In this document: positions 17,076 to 26,294 of the stretch, one piece after another | Layout of the letters: the number at the start of each line of letters is the position of its first letter | Numbering within the stretch: the stretch's first letter is position 1 | NCBI RefSeq assembly: GCF_016583575.1 | Contig: NZ_NRRG01000002.1 | Location: 1-64,000, forward strand | Reading direction: 5' to 3' | DNA: 64,000 nucleotides | From: Thiocystis violacea | GTDB taxonomy: Bacteria; Pseudomonadota; Gammaproteobacteria; Chromatiales; Chromatiaceae | Translations under genes and position numbers: made by a program | Notes under the pieces: generated by a model | What the model saw: only the letters and a program-made list of their open reading frames with translations | The model's database searches: none | What the model was told of the DNA's origin: nothing

Positions 17076-18680
17076 GTGGCCACTCTCGACATCAACGCCT
17101 TGCTTGATCCCCGCCTCTGGCCCAGCACGCGGCTGGTGCTCCATGTCGCCTTTTTCCTCGCCGTGTTCTTCCTGCTGAAACAGCTTTTCGATCTGCTTGA
17201 TCTGGCGCGACTCAAGCATCTGGCACGACCCAAGGGGTCGTACCGGATCCCGATGATCCTCTTGACCCTATTGTTCGGCGCCCTGCTCATCCATCAGGCG
17301 ACCTGGCAGCTCGCCGGGATCTATCGACCCCAGTTCATCGGATTCATGCAGTTGCATGATCGGCGCGAATTCAATCCCGCGCACTGGATTCAACGCGGAC
17401 GTCTCCTCGATCATCGCGGCGAGGTGCTGGCCTATAGCGAGGAAAGCCAGGGCCGGGTCTATCGCCGCTACCCGGACGGCCCCGTGTTCGCGCCCGTGGT
17501 GGGCTATACCCAGCCCAGATTCGGCGCGACCGGGATGGAGGCGGTGGCGACCGCCCATCTCAACGGGGGAGAGCCGGCCAGCCTGAACGATTGGGGCGAG
17601 TTGGGACGCCAGCTCGTGACGCGCGACAAACGCCCGCGCGGCAAGGATCTGGTCCTGACGCTGGACGCCGACCTGCAACGCCTGGCGGTCGAACGGCTCG
17701 CCGGCCAACGCGGCGCGGTGGTGATCCTGAGCCCGACCGATGGTGCCGTGCGGGTCCTGGCGAGCGTTCCCTCCTATGACCCGAACCGGATCGGCGCCGA
17801 GCTCTTCCTCGACGCGGAAGCCGGCACGTCCCTGCTCAACCGGGCGACCCAGGGGCTCTATCCGCCCGGATCCGTCTTCAAGATCGCCGTCGCCGCCCTG
17901 GCGCTGGAGCGGGGGTTCTCGGGGACGCTGGACTGTCCGGCGGACGGCTTCACAACCTCCGAGCGCTACCGCAAGATTCGCGACCACGAATACTACGAGG
18001 CCCGCCGGAGCGGAACCTCCTGGCGGGGTCACGGGCGGATCGGCCTGGCCCAGGCGATGGCGCGCTCATCGAACGTCTTCTTCGCCCAACTCGGTGTCCA
18101 GCAGGGCCGCGACGCCTTCCAAACCCTGGCGGACCAGATCCATCTGAATCGCCGGATCAGTCTGCACGAGAGCCCTTATGGCCGCTTCGGCCTGATCACC
18201 GGGGAATTACCGAGTCTCGCCAAGACGGACCGCCATGGTCTGGCGCAGATCTCGATCGGCCAGGGGCGCGTCCTGGTCACCCCCGCCTACATGGCCATGC
18301 TGGTAGCGGCGGTCGGCAACCAAGGCGTGGCGATGCGACCGCGTCTGATCGCGCGCGAGCCGGCCGAGCCATTCGCCCGCTTCATGAGCGCGAGCACCGC
18401 GAGCCAGCTCGCGCCCATGCTGCGTCTGGTCGTGACGGAAGGGACCGCGCGCGGCATCGACACACCACGGCTGAGGATCGCGGGCAAGACCGGAACGGCG
18501 GAAAACGCCCAGGGCGACGCGCATAGCTGGTTCGTCGGCTACGCCCCGGCGGACCGGCCGACGCTCGCCGTCGCCGTGCTGGTCGAGCATGGAGGTTACG
18601 GCTCGCTGGTCGCCGCGCCCATCGCCCGCGACCTGCTGCTGCGCGCCCAGGAAACGGGGCTGATCCACCGAGATCCATAG
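17076..18680 (+). CDS. Class B penicillin-binding protein (PBP2/PbpA-like transpeptidase)
   Basis: A 534-residue septal or elongation-type transpeptidase, starting at GTG 17076. Two hydrophobic segments (about 18-36 and 58-76) precede an RGRLLDHRGEVLA dimerisation-like start (108-119). The transpeptidase domain has the active-site Ser266-x-x-Lys269 (GSVFK), the SxN motif Ser331-Ser332-Asn333, and KTGTAE with Lys471. It would cross-link peptidoglycan on the periplasmic side. The adjacent SEDS gene makes a classic SEDS/class B PBP pair. The two-segment N-terminus and short dimerisation part look less like canonical MrdA or FtsI and more like PbpA-type proteins. This resemblance is by eye. Confidence 0.88.
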   Translation: MATLDINALLDPRLWPSTRLVLHVAFFLAVFFLLKQLFDLLDLARLKHLARPKGSYRIPMILLTLLFGALLIHQATWQLAGIYRPQFIGFMQLHDRREFNPAHWIQRGRLLDHRGEVLAYSEESQGRVYRRYPDGPVFAPVVGYTQPRFGATGMEAVATAHLNGGEPASLNDWGELGRQLVTRDKRPRGKDLVLTLDADLQRLAVERLAGQRGAVVILSPTDGAVRVLASVPSYDPNRIGAELFLDAEAGTSLLNRATQGLYPPGSVFKIAVAALALERGFSGTLDCPADGFTTSERYRKIRDHEYYEARRSGTSWRGHGRIGLAQAMARSSNVFFAQLGVQQGRDAFQTLADQIHLNRRISLHESPYGRFGLITGELPSLAKTDRHGLAQISIGQGRVLVTPAYMAMLVAAVGNQGVAMRPRLIAREPAEPFARFMSASTASQLAPMLRLVVTEGTARGIDTPRLRIAGKTGTAENAQGDAHSWFVGYAPADRPTLAVAVLVEHGGYGSLVAAPIARDLLLRAQETGLIHRDP

Positions 18681-18738
18681 CCACCGACAACCGAGGTGAT
18701 TTCCTGAAGACCCCATACCCGATGCACGGTCGTCAATG

Positions 18739-18830
18739 GACAGGATTAACAGGATTTCGCAGGATGAACAGGATTTTATAAGCCACTGTTTTTAATCCTG
18801 TAAATCTTGAAAAATCCTGTTAATCCTGTC
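18739..18830. repeat. AATCCTGTTAATCCTGTC palindromic intergenic repeat
   Basis: A perfect 19-bp inverted repeat: GACAGGATTAACAGGATTT (18739-18757) and its complement (18812-18830). The spacer itself has further AACAGGATTTT/AATCCTGTAAAT units. It separates the PBP and SEDS genes (206-base gap). A degraded single unit of the same family is at 23022-23047. Such AGGATTAACAGGAT repeats are common between genes in many bacteria and archaea; their function is unclear. The hairpin could affect read-through between the two genes. Confidence 0.8.
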
Positions 18831-18886
18831 TATTCGGTTCGAGTACGGGTTTCTCAGGAAAGGGTCTGACAACCAGCAACCGAAGA

Positions 18887-20299
18887 ATGAAACAACGCAC
18901 CCAACCAACACCCATGACCCTCGCGCACGCCTGGGCGCTACGCTGGCCGGAGCGACGCCTGCTGCTGCTCTGCGCGCTCGCCATCGGACTCGGCTTCGCG
19001 ATGGTCCTGGGCTCGGGATACGCCGAGGGACGATCCTTCCAGACCCTGGACCTGCTGCCCCTGCTGCTCTATGTCGGCAGTCTCCTCGCCATGCATCTGA
19101 CACTGGTCGCGGCGCGCTTCCAGGGCGATCAGATTCTTCTGGGCACCCTGGCCTTTCTGGCCGGCTTCGGACTGCTCGCCCAATCGCGCATGGGCACACT
19201 CGACCCGTCCGATCCCGCGAATCCGGGGCTCTATCTCTTTCCGGCGGGGATTGTCCTGATGCTGACGGTCTGCCTCGCCCTGATGCGGGGCCGCTACGAA
19301 CGCCTCGCCGCCGGACAGTGGCTCTGGGCTGGACTCTCGCTGACGCTGGTCGCGGCCATCCTGCTCCTGGGCCAGCGCTATCGCGGCGCCGTCTATGGCG
19401 CCGGACTCATCACCCCGACCGAACTCCTCAAGGTGACCGTGGTGCTCTTCCTGGCGAGTTTCATCGACCGGCACGCCAAGCGGCTCGGCAACTGGGGCAA
19501 GGGCTTTCCGCGACCGCCGGTCCGCGACCTGCTGCCGCTGGCTGGATTCTGGCTGGCCCTGGCGGGACTGTTGCTGGCGCAGCGCGACCTGGGCATGTTC
19601 GTCATCCTCAACGTGACGCTGCTGGTCATGCTCCATGTCGGCACCGGCCGCGCCGCCTATCCGGTGCTTGGCGGACTGCTCGCCACCGGCGGCGGATACC
19701 TGATCCTGGAATTCTTCTCGCATGGACAGCGACGCATCGAGGCCTGGCTGCATCCCTTCCAGGATCCGACCGGCAACAGTTGGCAGATCCTGCAAGGTCT
19801 GTCTGGACTGTACTCCGGCGGACTCTGGGGCGAGGGATTCGGCGAAGGCCACCCGGAATACACCCCGATCGCCCAATCCGATTTCATCTATTCCGTGATC
19901 GGGGAGGAATTGGGCTTCATCGGCTGCGTGCTGCTGGTGCTCTTCTTCCTGGTCTTCTTCAGCCGGGGACTGGGGATCGCGGACCAGACACGCTCCGGTT
20001 TCGGCAAACTGGTCTCCGTCGGACTGATCAGCGTACTCGCCACCCAGACCTTCCTGAACCTGGGCGGCGTGACCAAATTCATCCCGCTCACCGGCATCAC
20101 CCTACCCTTCATCAGCCATGGCGGCAGCAGTCTGATCACCGGCCTCGTCAGCCTGGGTCTGATCCTGGCGATCTCCGAGGGCACCCCGGCGGGCGCCCGC
20201 AAGGACAAGGCCAAGGCCGCCCCATCCCAAACACGCGCCGAACCGCGCCCACGACAAACACCCAGACGAGTCACGCGCGGGACAAGCGGAGAGCTTTAG
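18887..20299 (+). CDS. SEDS-family peptidoglycan polymerase (FtsW/RodA/SpoVE)
   Basis: A 470-residue polytopic protein, about ten membrane helices. SEDS proteins polymerise glycan strands from lipid II. The candidate catalytic Asp234 lies in QRDLGMF, and the conserved TPTELLKV (176-183) corresponds to the QPSE-type motif. LTGITLPFISHGGSSL is the signature near the last helices. A basic, proline-rich tail follows about residue 433. It is longer than typical RodA or FtsW (about 370-410). Together with the PBP upstream it probably works as a dedicated synthase pair. The canonical mrdAB and ftsW loci are elsewhere (inference). Confidence 0.9.
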   Translation: MKQRTQPTPMTLAHAWALRWPERRLLLLCALAIGLGFAMVLGSGYAEGRSFQTLDLLPLLLYVGSLLAMHLTLVAARFQGDQILLGTLAFLAGFGLLAQSRMGTLDPSDPANPGLYLFPAGIVLMLTVCLALMRGRYERLAAGQWLWAGLSLTLVAAILLLGQRYRGAVYGAGLITPTELLKVTVVLFLASFIDRHAKRLGNWGKGFPRPPVRDLLPLAGFWLALAGLLLAQRDLGMFVILNVTLLVMLHVGTGRAAYPVLGGLLATGGGYLILEFFSHGQRRIEAWLHPFQDPTGNSWQILQGLSGLYSGGLWGEGFGEGHPEYTPIAQSDFIYSVIGEELGFIGCVLLVLFFLVFFSRGLGIADQTRSGFGKLVSVGLISVLATQTFLNLGGVTKFIPLTGITLPFISHGGSSLITGLVSLGLILAISEGTPAGARKDKAKAAPSQTRAEPRPRQTPRRVTRGTSGEL

Positions 20300-20509
20300 A
20301 CGCCGAGAGTCTTCACTGTGATGACAAAACAGGAACTTCGTCCAGGCTCGATCGGATACCTCGCCACATTTCCCGGACCAGGATCCGTGAGCTTCCGATG
20401 CTGAACAGCCGCGGCCTATTTATTGTCTCCACTGGGGAGGGGTAAAACCCCCACCGCTTGAGCCTAAAAAGACAAAGAACACAACGGAACAGCGGCCCGG
20501 TCGATTGTT

Positions 20510-21823
20510 TTACAGATAGGGTTCGAGCAGACGCGGTAGATCCACGCGCGCGCGCAGTCGGCGGCAGAGCATGAAGGCGCCCAGGAACTTGCGATACAGA
20601 AACATGCTGGACGGATCGGGCAGTTGGCTGAAAGCGCCCTCGTCGTGCAGTTGCCGACCGCGCTCGTAGATGCGCTTGAACAGGTCGGAGGCGCCGAAAT
20701 CATAAGGCCCCTGGTGGCGCATCATTTCGCTCGACAGGCGCATGAGATCGAGCATGGCCTCGGTCTGCGCGGGCGGCGTGTCCTCGCGGGCGAAGCCCAG
20801 CGCGATGGCGCTCTGGTACATGGCCGCGCGATCTTCCGCCATCGCGGCCCGGATCAGATCGCGATAACCGGAGACGATGGCGGGCGGAACCGGGTGGGTG
20901 GAGCCGAAATCCAGCAACACGACGCGGCCGGTGTCGATCTGATAGAGAAAATTGCCGAAGTTAGGATCGGTCTGCACGAGGCTGAACTCGAACAGCTCAA
21001 GCAGGACGATCTCCATGACGAGGTTGGCGGCGCGATCGCGGTCGCGCCGGGTGAATTCCGGCTCGGCCAGTCGATCGATCGCGAGGCCCTCGGCGAAATC
21101 CATCGCCAGAATGCGCCCGGTACTGAAGTCGCGATGCACATCGGGGACGAAGAAATCGGCGCCCTCGCCGACCAGGCCGCGATAGGTCTCCAGCGCGTTG
21201 GCCTCGGCCTCGTAGTCGGCTTCCTGGTGCAACTGGCGGCGGGCCTCCGCGAACATCGGTTGCAGGTCCATCCCCTTGATGGCGCGGCTGATGAAGACGA
21301 GATTATCCATGTCGCTATCGATGCTCTCGCGCACGCCGGGGAACTGAATCTTCAGCGCCAGATGACGGCCATCCGCGGTCTCCGCGCGATGCACCTGGCC
21401 AATGGAGGCGGCCGCGACCGGGGTGAAGCCGAAGCGCCGGAAGCGTCGGTTCCAGTCCTTGCCGTACTCGGTCTCCAGCAGTGGCGCGAGCTGGCTCAGC
21501 GGCATGGACTCGGCATTATTGCAGAGCGTGCCCAAAATGGCGGCGGCCTCGGGCGTGAGGACGTCCGATCCGTCCATGGACATGAGTTGCCCCATCTTCA
21601 TCACCGCGCCGCGCATGTGCGAGAGCCGATTCGTGACGCGCTGAAGGGCCGCCGGATTCAGTTGCGTGGAGTTCGACGCGCCCTCGCCCCCGCGCGCGAG
21701 ATCGATCAGGCCTCGCACACCGATGCCGGCCGCGAGGTCGGTGGTCGCGCGCCCGAGATGCCAGAGGCGGTTGAGGCGCGAGCTGGGGACGGCGCGACCG
21801 CCGGTGAGAGAAGCTTGTGTCAT
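20510..21823 (-). CDS. ABC1/AarF-family atypical kinase (UbiB/ADCK-like)
   Basis: A 437-residue protein of the ABC1 (ADCK/UbiB) atypical kinase family. ATG 21823 is preferred: AGGATGCGTC precedes it and the extra 24 upstream residues look unconserved. Motifs: the family-specific KMGQ (KxGQ) near residue 76, the alanine-rich loop AAASIGQVH, the ATP-anchoring LALKIQFPG, LVQTDPNFGNFL in the catalytic loop, and LLDFGST for metal binding. It lacks the two C-terminal membrane helices of classical UbiB. Family members support ubiquinone metabolism, probably as ATPases. Here it stands alone, near but not in the men cluster. Confidence 0.88.
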   Translation of the reverse strand: MTQASLTGGRAVPSSRLNRLWHLGRATTDLAAGIGVRGLIDLARGGEGASNSTQLNPAALQRVTNRLSHMRGAVMKMGQLMSMDGSDVLTPEAAAILGTLCNNAESMPLSQLAPLLETEYGKDWNRRFRRFGFTPVAAASIGQVHRAETADGRHLALKIQFPGVRESIDSDMDNLVFISRAIKGMDLQPMFAEARRQLHQEADYEAEANALETYRGLVGEGADFFVPDVHRDFSTGRILAMDFAEGLAIDRLAEPEFTRRDRDRAANLVMEIVLLELFEFSLVQTDPNFGNFLYQIDTGRVVLLDFGSTHPVPPAIVSGYRDLIRAAMAEDRAAMYQSAIALGFAREDTPPAQTEAMLDLMRLSSEMMRHQGPYDFGASDLFKRIYERGRQLHDEGAFSQLPDPSSMFLYRKFLGAFMLCRRLRARVDLPRLLEPYL

Positions 21824-22010
21824 GACGCATCCTGCGCGGAGGTTGAAAAGGCCGGTCAGTGTCGCTCCCATCGCCCGGCTAGAACCCGGAGGCAAAGGCT
21901 TGGGGCTTGAGCGGAGCGATTGAAGCGCCGGTGATTGAGTGCAAGCCTAACGACGCCTTCTGATCCTGGGCAATGACAAAACCCCATTAGAAAACTCCGG
22001 CATTGGCCGT

Positions 22011-22954
22011 CGTGCGGCGAGACAGACCGGCAAGACCACCTGTCTACTGGCGCTGATGGAATACCTGAACCCGCCGGACAGGCGTTCACCCCCGAGGCGC
22101 TGGCGCGGGTCTGGGAACTGACCCAGGGCCAGCCGTGGCTGGTCAATGCCCTAGCCTACGAAACCTGTTTCGAACAGCCCGAGGGCCGTGACCGCGCCCG
22201 GCCCATCGGCCTGGACCTGATCGATCGGGCCAAGGAGACCCTGATCCTCGACCGTGTCACCCATCTCGATCAGCTCGCCCACAAGCTGCGCGAGCCACGG
22301 GTGCGTCGGATCATCGAGCCGATGCTGGGCGGGACCGCCCTGGGCGAGGCGTTCGAGGAAGATCGGGGGTATCTGGTCGATCTGGGTCTGCTGCGTCGCG
22401 ACGGCGCGGGCGGACTCGTGATCGCCAATCCCATCTATCGCGAGGTCTTGCCACGCGCCCTGGCCAGCGGCCCGCAGGACTCGCTCCCCCGGATCGCCCC
22501 GACCTGGCTCGACCCCGACGGCCGTCTCGACCCCGAGCGACTCCTCGACGCCTTTCTCGCCTTCTGGTGCCAGCATGGCGAGCCGCTGCTCAAAAGCGCT
22601 CCCTATCACGAGATCGCCCCGCATCTGGTGCTCATGGCCTTTCTGCATCGGGTGGTCAACGGCGGCGGGACGCTGGAGCGCGAGTACGCCATCGGGCGCG
22701 GACGCATGGATCTCTGTCTGCGCCATGGCGGTGTCACGCTGGGAATGGAGCTGAAGGTGTGGCGCGACGGGCGCCCCGATCCGCTCGCCGAGGGGCTCGA
22801 CCAACTGGATGGCTATCTGGCCGGACTGGGCCTCGACCAGGGCTGGCTGGTGATCTTCGACCGCCGCGCCGGACAGCCGCCGATCGAGGCGCGCACCGCC
22901 AGCGACGTCATGCCGAGCCCCGCCGGACGGCGCATTCAGGTCATTCGGGCCTGA
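22011..22954 (+). pseudogene. Remnant of an AAA-family ATPase with C-terminal PD-(D/E)XK-like domain
   Basis: Two pieces of one gene family are joined out of frame. Bases 22011-22070 encode a P-loop start, ARQTGKTTCLLALMEYLN. From about 22073, one frame over, the C-terminal part begins (GQAFTPEALARVWELTQGQP) and runs to the stop at 22952-22954. It has a winged-helix-like section (YLVDLGLLRR) and a nuclease-like end (REYAIGRGRMDL, GMELKVWRDG). Intact relatives carry roughly 150-250 residues between these blocks and a leader before the P-loop, both absent here. The reading frame open from GTG 22301 (217 residues) is thus probably the tail of a decayed gene. The size of the deletion is inferred. 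Confidence 0.75.
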
Positions 22955-23193
22955 GCTCGGCCCGTCCTTGTATCTTGATCGTCGGAGAACGGACTCGGTA
23001 CGTTCATCCCTTGATATCCGCGAACATCCCGTTAATCCTGCCCATTCGCGCGCGGGTCACGGACTCAAGGTTTCCCGGAAGTCACCTGATTCGAAGCTTG
23101 GAAAATTCGGTGGTCTCCAGTCCGGCCGGCGCGAAGCCGCGCCAGATGCCGGGGATGGCCGCCCAGGATTCGTCGCGGGCGGCCTGGAGCCTA
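22955..23193. other. Spacer with a degraded AATCCTG repeat unit
   Basis: No gene is seen. AACATCCCGTTAATCCTGCC, starting at 23022 and running on to 23047, matches one arm of the palindromic repeat at 18739-18830; the second arm is missing. Confidence 0.5.
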
Positions 23194-23808
23194 TCAAATT
23201 CCGATGATGCCGCGCGTCTTGAGTTGGCGCCTGACGATCGGATCGGTGCGGTTTTTCGAGGTCGCGGCCTTCATGAAGACGACCACGCGGTCGATATCAC
23301 GGATCACGCCGAGCAGGGTGTCGTCGTCGCGATACAGGGTTCTCAGGGATTCGAACGCGATGTCCATCAGGGTCTCGTCGGCGCGGGCGATACCGATCGC
23401 GTAGGCGAGATTGCAGGCCAGCCCCGGGTGACGATGGTGCAGTCGGTTCGCGAAGCGCCGCCAGGCTTCGATCCAACCCTCCCACTCCAGGGTGGAGACG
23501 CTGCTTCGGCTGGTACGAAGGAAGAGGATGACCTTCACGAACTCCGCTTGCCAGGCCCAATTCCTGGCGCCCGACTGCGTACGGATCCGCTCGACCACTC
23601 GCCCGTGATAAACCAGGCAATGATCACATTGATAGTAGAGCGCGAGCGCGTAGGCAATGTATTCGCGTTCGAGCTCGCTCAAGGTAAAGGGGTCGGACTC
23701 CCCTGGTGATCCTGAAAACGTGTGAGCGTGTAGCTCGTTAAGGACATCGTTGAAGGGTTGCCCCTGAATGGACTCTCGTACTGCTTGGACGGCCACCTTG
23801 AACCTCAT
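23194..23808 (-). CDS. AhpD/carboxymuconolactone-decarboxylase-like protein
   Basis: A 204-residue, mainly helical protein. Glu49, Cys61, Cys64 and His68 (QCDHCLVYHG) reproduce the E-x11-C-x2-C-x3-H spacing of AhpD, where the Cys pair and the Glu/His relay carry out peroxidase or disulfide reductase chemistry. The length is close to AhpD-like proteins. The C-terminal half (EWEGWIEAWRRF onward) is not recognised. Start ATG 23808 is the only good in-frame start, but its ribosome-binding site is weak. No partner peroxiredoxin is adjacent. Confidence 0.68.
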   Translation of the reverse strand: MRFKVAVQAVRESIQGQPFNDVLNELHAHTFSGSPGESDPFTLSELEREYIAYALALYYQCDHCLVYHGRVVERIRTQSGARNWAWQAEFVKVILFLRTSRSSVSTLEWEGWIEAWRRFANRLHHRHPGLACNLAYAIGIARADETLMDIAFESLRTLYRDDDTLLGVIRDIDRVVVFMKAATSKNRTDPIVRRQLKTRGIIGI

Positions 23809-24066
23809 AAAGAACGGCGTTACAAGCCGTGATGCTACGCATTGACGCCTGTGATCGCAATATGATTAGCGGTTTGCTTGTCGAATCTGGGACGGGCGTC
23901 CCGGCGAGCGACGCCGCCGACCCTGGCCCTGGGGAACTCGGAAACCACTCATGGTCGGCGGGTTTGAACCCATCCGACACGCCCAAAGCGCGACGGACGT
24001 CGCGGAAATCCCGCCGTCTCGTTCCGGGTTCCACCTCGGGGAGCGCTTTGGTGTATGTTGCGCGAC

Positions 24067-25425
24067 ATGAACGCACATTTTTCTGAATTTCTACTTCCAG
24101 ACCTGCTCATGCGCGGGTTGGCGAGCGAAGGCTACGAGACGCCAACCCCGGTTCAGGAGCAGGTGATTCCGCTGGCGATGGATGGGGTCGATCTGCTGGT
24201 CTCGGCGGCCACCGGCTCCGGCAAGACGGCGGCCTTTCTACTCCCCATCATGCAACGCTTCCTGGATGTCCGGGCTCACGATGGCGGGACACGCGCCCTG
24301 ATCCTGGTGCCGACACGCGAACTGGCGCGCCAGATCCATCATCATTTCATGCGCCTGGGAAGCTTCACGCGCCTCACCGCCGGGATCCTCACGGGTGGCG
24401 AATCCAAGGCCCATCAGGTCGCGACGCTGCGACGCAACCCCGACATCCTGGTGGCCACGCCGGGCCGGTTACTCGAGTTCCTGGAGGGCGGCCGGACGGA
24501 TCTGAACGATCTGGAAATCCTGGTGCTCGACGAGGCGGACCGGATGCTCGACATGGGCTTCGCCGACGATGTGCTGACGATCATCCGTCACAGCCGTCCG
24601 GAACGTCAGTCCATGCTGTTCTCGGCGACGCTGCATCATCGGGGCCTGAGTCGCATCACCGAACCTTTATTGCGCGAGCCTCGGGTGCTGGTGATCAATC
24701 CGGTGCGCGAACAGCATCCGGACATCGGTCATCAGTTCCTGCTGAGCGATGGGCTGGAGCACAAGCAACGGCAGTTGCTCTGGCTGCTGCAACACGAAAC
24801 CTTCGAGAAGGCGCTGATCTTCACCAACACGCGCCAGGGCGCGGACGCGCTCGGCCGCTTTCTGCAAGGCGAGCAGCAACGGGTGGCGGTACTGCACGGC
24901 GAGCTTGAGCAGCGCGAGCGCAATCGCGTCATGGGGCTGCTGCACAGCGGCCGCGTCAATATCCTCATCGCCACCGATCTGGCGGCGCGCGGGCTGGACG
25001 TGCCGGGCGTGGAGCGGGTGTTCAATTTCGATCTGCCGCGCAGTGGCGATGATTATCTTCATCGCACGGGGCGCACCGGACGCGCGGGCGAGGCCGGAAT
25101 GGCGCTCTCGTTGGTCGCCTCCACCGAATGGAATCGGATGGAAAGCATCACCCGCTATCTCAACCTGAGCTTCGAGACGCGCGCCATCGAGGGTCTCAAG
25201 GCCAAGTTCAAGGGCCCGACGAAACGCAAGGGTGCCGCCAAGTCGACGGCCGCCGGCAAGGCCAAGGCGGCCGGATCGAAGACCGAGACACCGAAGAAGA
25301 AGGAGCGCCTGCGCGACCGCAAGAACATCGGCAAGCGCCGCGAGCCGTCGAGCGCGCCGGGAATGGAAGCCGGGCACGCGCCGCTCGTGAAACGGAACAA
25401 GGGTCCATCCAAGGTGGGGGGCTGA
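24067..25425 (+). CDS. DEAD-box ATP-dependent RNA helicase
   Basis: A 452-residue RNA helicase. All superfamily-2 motifs are visible: a Q motif (ETPTPVQEQ), I ATGSGKT, Ia PTRELARQ, Ib TPGR, II DEAD, III SAT, IV LIFTNTRQ, V ATDLAARGLDV, VI HRTGRTGRAG. A Lys/Ala-rich basic tail (about residues 370-452) would hold RNA. It likely unwinds structured RNA in ribosome assembly or at low temperature. SrmB or RhlE type are both possible, so no symbol is given. ATG 24067 is preferred over TTG 24055. A 15-bp hairpin follows the gene. Confidence 0.92.
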   Translation: MNAHFSEFLLPDLLMRGLASEGYETPTPVQEQVIPLAMDGVDLLVSAATGSGKTAAFLLPIMQRFLDVRAHDGGTRALILVPTRELARQIHHHFMRLGSFTRLTAGILTGGESKAHQVATLRRNPDILVATPGRLLEFLEGGRTDLNDLEILVLDEADRMLDMGFADDVLTIIRHSRPERQSMLFSATLHHRGLSRITEPLLREPRVLVINPVREQHPDIGHQFLLSDGLEHKQRQLLWLLQHETFEKALIFTNTRQGADALGRFLQGEQQRVAVLHGELEQRERNRVMGLLHSGRVNILIATDLAARGLDVPGVERVFNFDLPRSGDDYLHRTGRTGRAGEAGMALSLVASTEWNRMESITRYLNLSFETRAIEGLKAKFKGPTKRKGAAKSTAAGKAKAAGSKTETPKKKERLRDRKNIGKRREPSSAPGMEAGHAPLVKRNKGPSKVGG

Positions 25426-25437
25426 ACCGATTCGGAT

Positions 25438-25495
25438 CAGGGCAAGGCGACCGAGCGGAGCCTGGGAGACAGGCCAGGCCGGTCGCCTTGCCCTG
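25438..25495. terminator. 15-bp perfect hairpin between convergent genes
   Basis: CAGGGCAAGGCGACC (25438-25452) and GGTCGCCTTGCCCTG (25481-25495) around a 28-base loop. It lies between the helicase stop and the stop of the DUF533 gene. There is no T-run on either side, so a terminator role is inferred from position and stem strength. Confidence 0.55.
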
Positions 25496-25508
25496 GCCGC
25501 CAATCAGG

Positions 25509-26294
25509 TCAAATCGCGACCCCGAGCGATTGGTGGATATGCTGGACGACCATGGGGTGCAGGCCCGTCCCCTCGGCGAACCGACGCAGATAGTCGCGCT
25601 CCTCCTGTGTGTCGACCTCCACGGCCAGCAACGAGGCCGCGTAAACCTCGGCGGCGATCTCCTGATTGGGGATCTCGGCGATGAAGGCATTCAGATCGAG
25701 AGACCCCCGCAGTTCGGCCATCAGCCAGGCTTGCTCCTCGGCCCCGAGACCGGCGGCCTCGGACCGACCGGCGATCCGCTGGATCTCGTCCAGCGTGACC
25801 TGCCCATCCGACTTGGCGATATTGATCATGCCCTTGAGAATCAATCGGGCCTTGTTCTCCAATATCTCCCGCTCGACGGGAGTCTCCGCTGGCTTCAGCC
25901 CCAAGGGCGGCTCGTCATGGCCGAAGGACGCCGACTGGCCGGCTCCGCCCGAGCCCTGACCCGCGTTCGCCAACGCCTTGAAAGCGACACCCGCCAGCAT
26001 GGCCAAGGCACCTCCCGTCATGGCGCCCTTGATGGAATCACCGCCGCCGCCGAGCACCGAGCCAAGCACGGCCCCCAGCCCGCCCGCCTGCAAGGGATTA
26101 CGCGCCGCGCTTCCAAGACTCCCTTTCGCCATGTCGAGGATACTCCCGAGCATTCCACCGGCTCCCCCTTGCCCTCCAGTCATTTGACCCCGACTCGCAC
26201 CCAGATCCTCTAATGCGTTGCCCATGCGATGCTGACCAGTCTGGCCGAGATTGCCTTGCATGAAGGCACCAAGCAAATCGCCGAAATTCGCCAT
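25509..26294 (-). CDS. DUF533/YebE-like protein with TerB-like fold
   Basis: A 261-residue protein. ATG 26294 has GAGGAG about ten bases upstream; a longer frame to 26423 adds unconserved residues. The first half is Gly/Ala-rich and low in complexity (QMTGGQGGAGGMLGSILDM), with a hydrophobic helix GALAMLAGVAFKALA near 95-110. The second half (NKARLILKGMINIAKSDGQV onward) is an acidic helical domain like TerB, with a DGQVTLDEIQRI metal-site-like loop. Function is unknown in the family. Confidence 0.78.
   Translation of the reverse strand: MANFGDLLGAFMQGNLGQTGQHRMGNALEDLGASRGQMTGGQGGAGGMLGSILDMAKGSLGSAARNPLQAGGLGAVLGSVLGGGGDSIKGAMTGGALAMLAGVAFKALANAGQGSGGAGQSASFGHDEPPLGLKPAETPVEREILENKARLILKGMINIAKSDGQVTLDEIQRIAGRSEAAGLGAEEQAWLMAELRGSLDLNAFIAEIPNQEIAAEVYAASLLAVEVDTQEERDYLRRFAEGTGLHPMVVQHIHQSLGVAI

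Noticed and set aside
17005-17076. 23-residue frame between menC and the PBP gene
   Set aside because: It overlaps the menC stop and has no ribosome-binding site distinct from coding sequence; probably chance.
20431-20460. GGGGAGGGGTAAAACCCCC hairpin after the SEDS gene
   Set aside because: The stem is irregular and no T-run follows; it is over 130 bases past the stop, so I do not call a terminator.
22567-23709. 380-residue open frame on the + strand
   Set aside because: It overlaps the AAA/nuclease remnant in another frame and runs antisense through the AhpD-like gene; no motif seen.
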